Origin: Asterias amurensis
Lineage: Eukaryota > Echinodermata > Asteroidea > Forcipulatida > Asteriidae
Reading direction: 5' to 3'
Assembly: GCF_032118995.1 (NCBI RefSeq)
Contig: NC_092661.1
Coordinates: forward strand, 6,510,494-6,574,493
DNA: 64,000 nt
Shown piece after piece: positions 63,598 to 64,000 of this stretch; position 1 is the stretch's first letter; every line of letters starts with the position of its first letter. The position numbers and the translations under genes are program-made. The notes under the pieces were generated by a model, which worked only from the letters and a program-made list of their open reading frames with translations, ran no database searches and had not been told where the DNA came from.

Positions 63598-64000
63598 CTG
63601 TTTAAACAAAGAAATTAAGATTCAACTTATAACTTGAGTACTTGCTTTGCACTTCATTTGAGAGGGGGGGGTGTGCAGGTTGCGTACTGGTAACAATTTT
63701 TTTAAATTATTGACACCCCCAATCTTGAAGTTTACACACGTAAGTGTATGGGTAAAATCGAACAATATTCTTTGACCACAATGCAAATTTAAAATCTCTT
63801 TAATTGTTGCGGTACCCACAGCTTGAACATACACCCATGTAGGATTTGAGCTGCCTCTAGCTACCTGGTAATTTTGGTGGAAATCTGTTCTACATGTAGA
63901 ATGGCAAAGGTCATGGGTTTGATTCGACCTGAGTTATATCATATGCCTGCAAATTTTATCACAACAAGGTGCACATGTACATGTATGTGTAAAGCCCAAA
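63598..64000. other. UTP14 intron, nothing recognised to the window edge
   Basis: No further UTP14 exon could be identified. A G run lies near 63664-63670 and ACATGTACATGTATG near the right edge. Confidence 0.45.

Overview
The window is animal nuclear DNA, not bacterial. It carries three intron-rich protein-coding genes with GT-AG introns of 0.1 to 7.5 kb, embedded in a dense mixture of DNA transposons, short palindromic (MITE-like) elements, LINE, Penelope-like and tyrosine-recombinase retroelements, SINE pieces and several minisatellites. The repeat style (TTAA-ended palindromic MITEs, TACATGTA-rich spacers, short TIR elements) resembles what I recall of marine invertebrate deuterostomes, most likely an echinoderm such as a sea star. 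That species guess is inference from memory.

Layout. 1-3023: right end of a satellite array with a ~326-bp unit, cut by the window edge. 3024-7420: gene-free DNA with fold-back elements. 7567-26194 (minus): an apparently intact SLC22-type organic ion transporter gene in ten coding exons (594 codons when joined). Its introns hold a LINE reverse-transcriptase fragment (intron 7), a Penelope-like element with a second transposon inside it (intron 5), a homogeneous 24-bp minisatellite (intron 3), and a 43-bp minisatellite split by two transposons (intron 1). 26195-33482: intergenic, with inverted copies of the left-edge satellite, a nested transposon cluster (28828-30524) and a GC-rich palindrome cluster. 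33483-52292 (plus): the proteasome assembly chaperone gene PSMG1 in six coding exons (270 aa), its ATG only 46 bp from a palindrome with ~92-bp arms. PSMG1 intron 4 holds a tyrosine-recombinase retrotransposon with split direct repeats (41351-46620), and intron 5 holds a broken CR1/L2-like LINE. 52293-58671: repeats only. 58672-63597 and beyond (minus): the last three coding exons of a UTP14 homologue, whose 5' part lies outside the window.

SLC22 and PSMG1 are head to head about 7.3 kb apart; PSMG1 and UTP14 are tail to tail about 6.4 kb apart. I see no functional link between the three: SLC22 is a plasma-membrane transporter, PSMG1 helps build the 20S proteasome core, and UTP14 works in the small-subunit processome. 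The genes were assembled by eye from frame, splice-site phase and family similarity; all internal splice phases are consistent.

The least ordinary features are the split-direct-repeat retrotransposon whose internal repeat block lies in a presumed gag intron, the long palindrome at the PSMG1 start, the Penelope-like element with a hammerhead-like motif, the three-insertion nested transposon with clean target-site duplications, and the splice-donor-like repeat abutting SLC22 exon 5. I found no prokaryotic system, CRISPR array or complete tRNA or rRNA gene.
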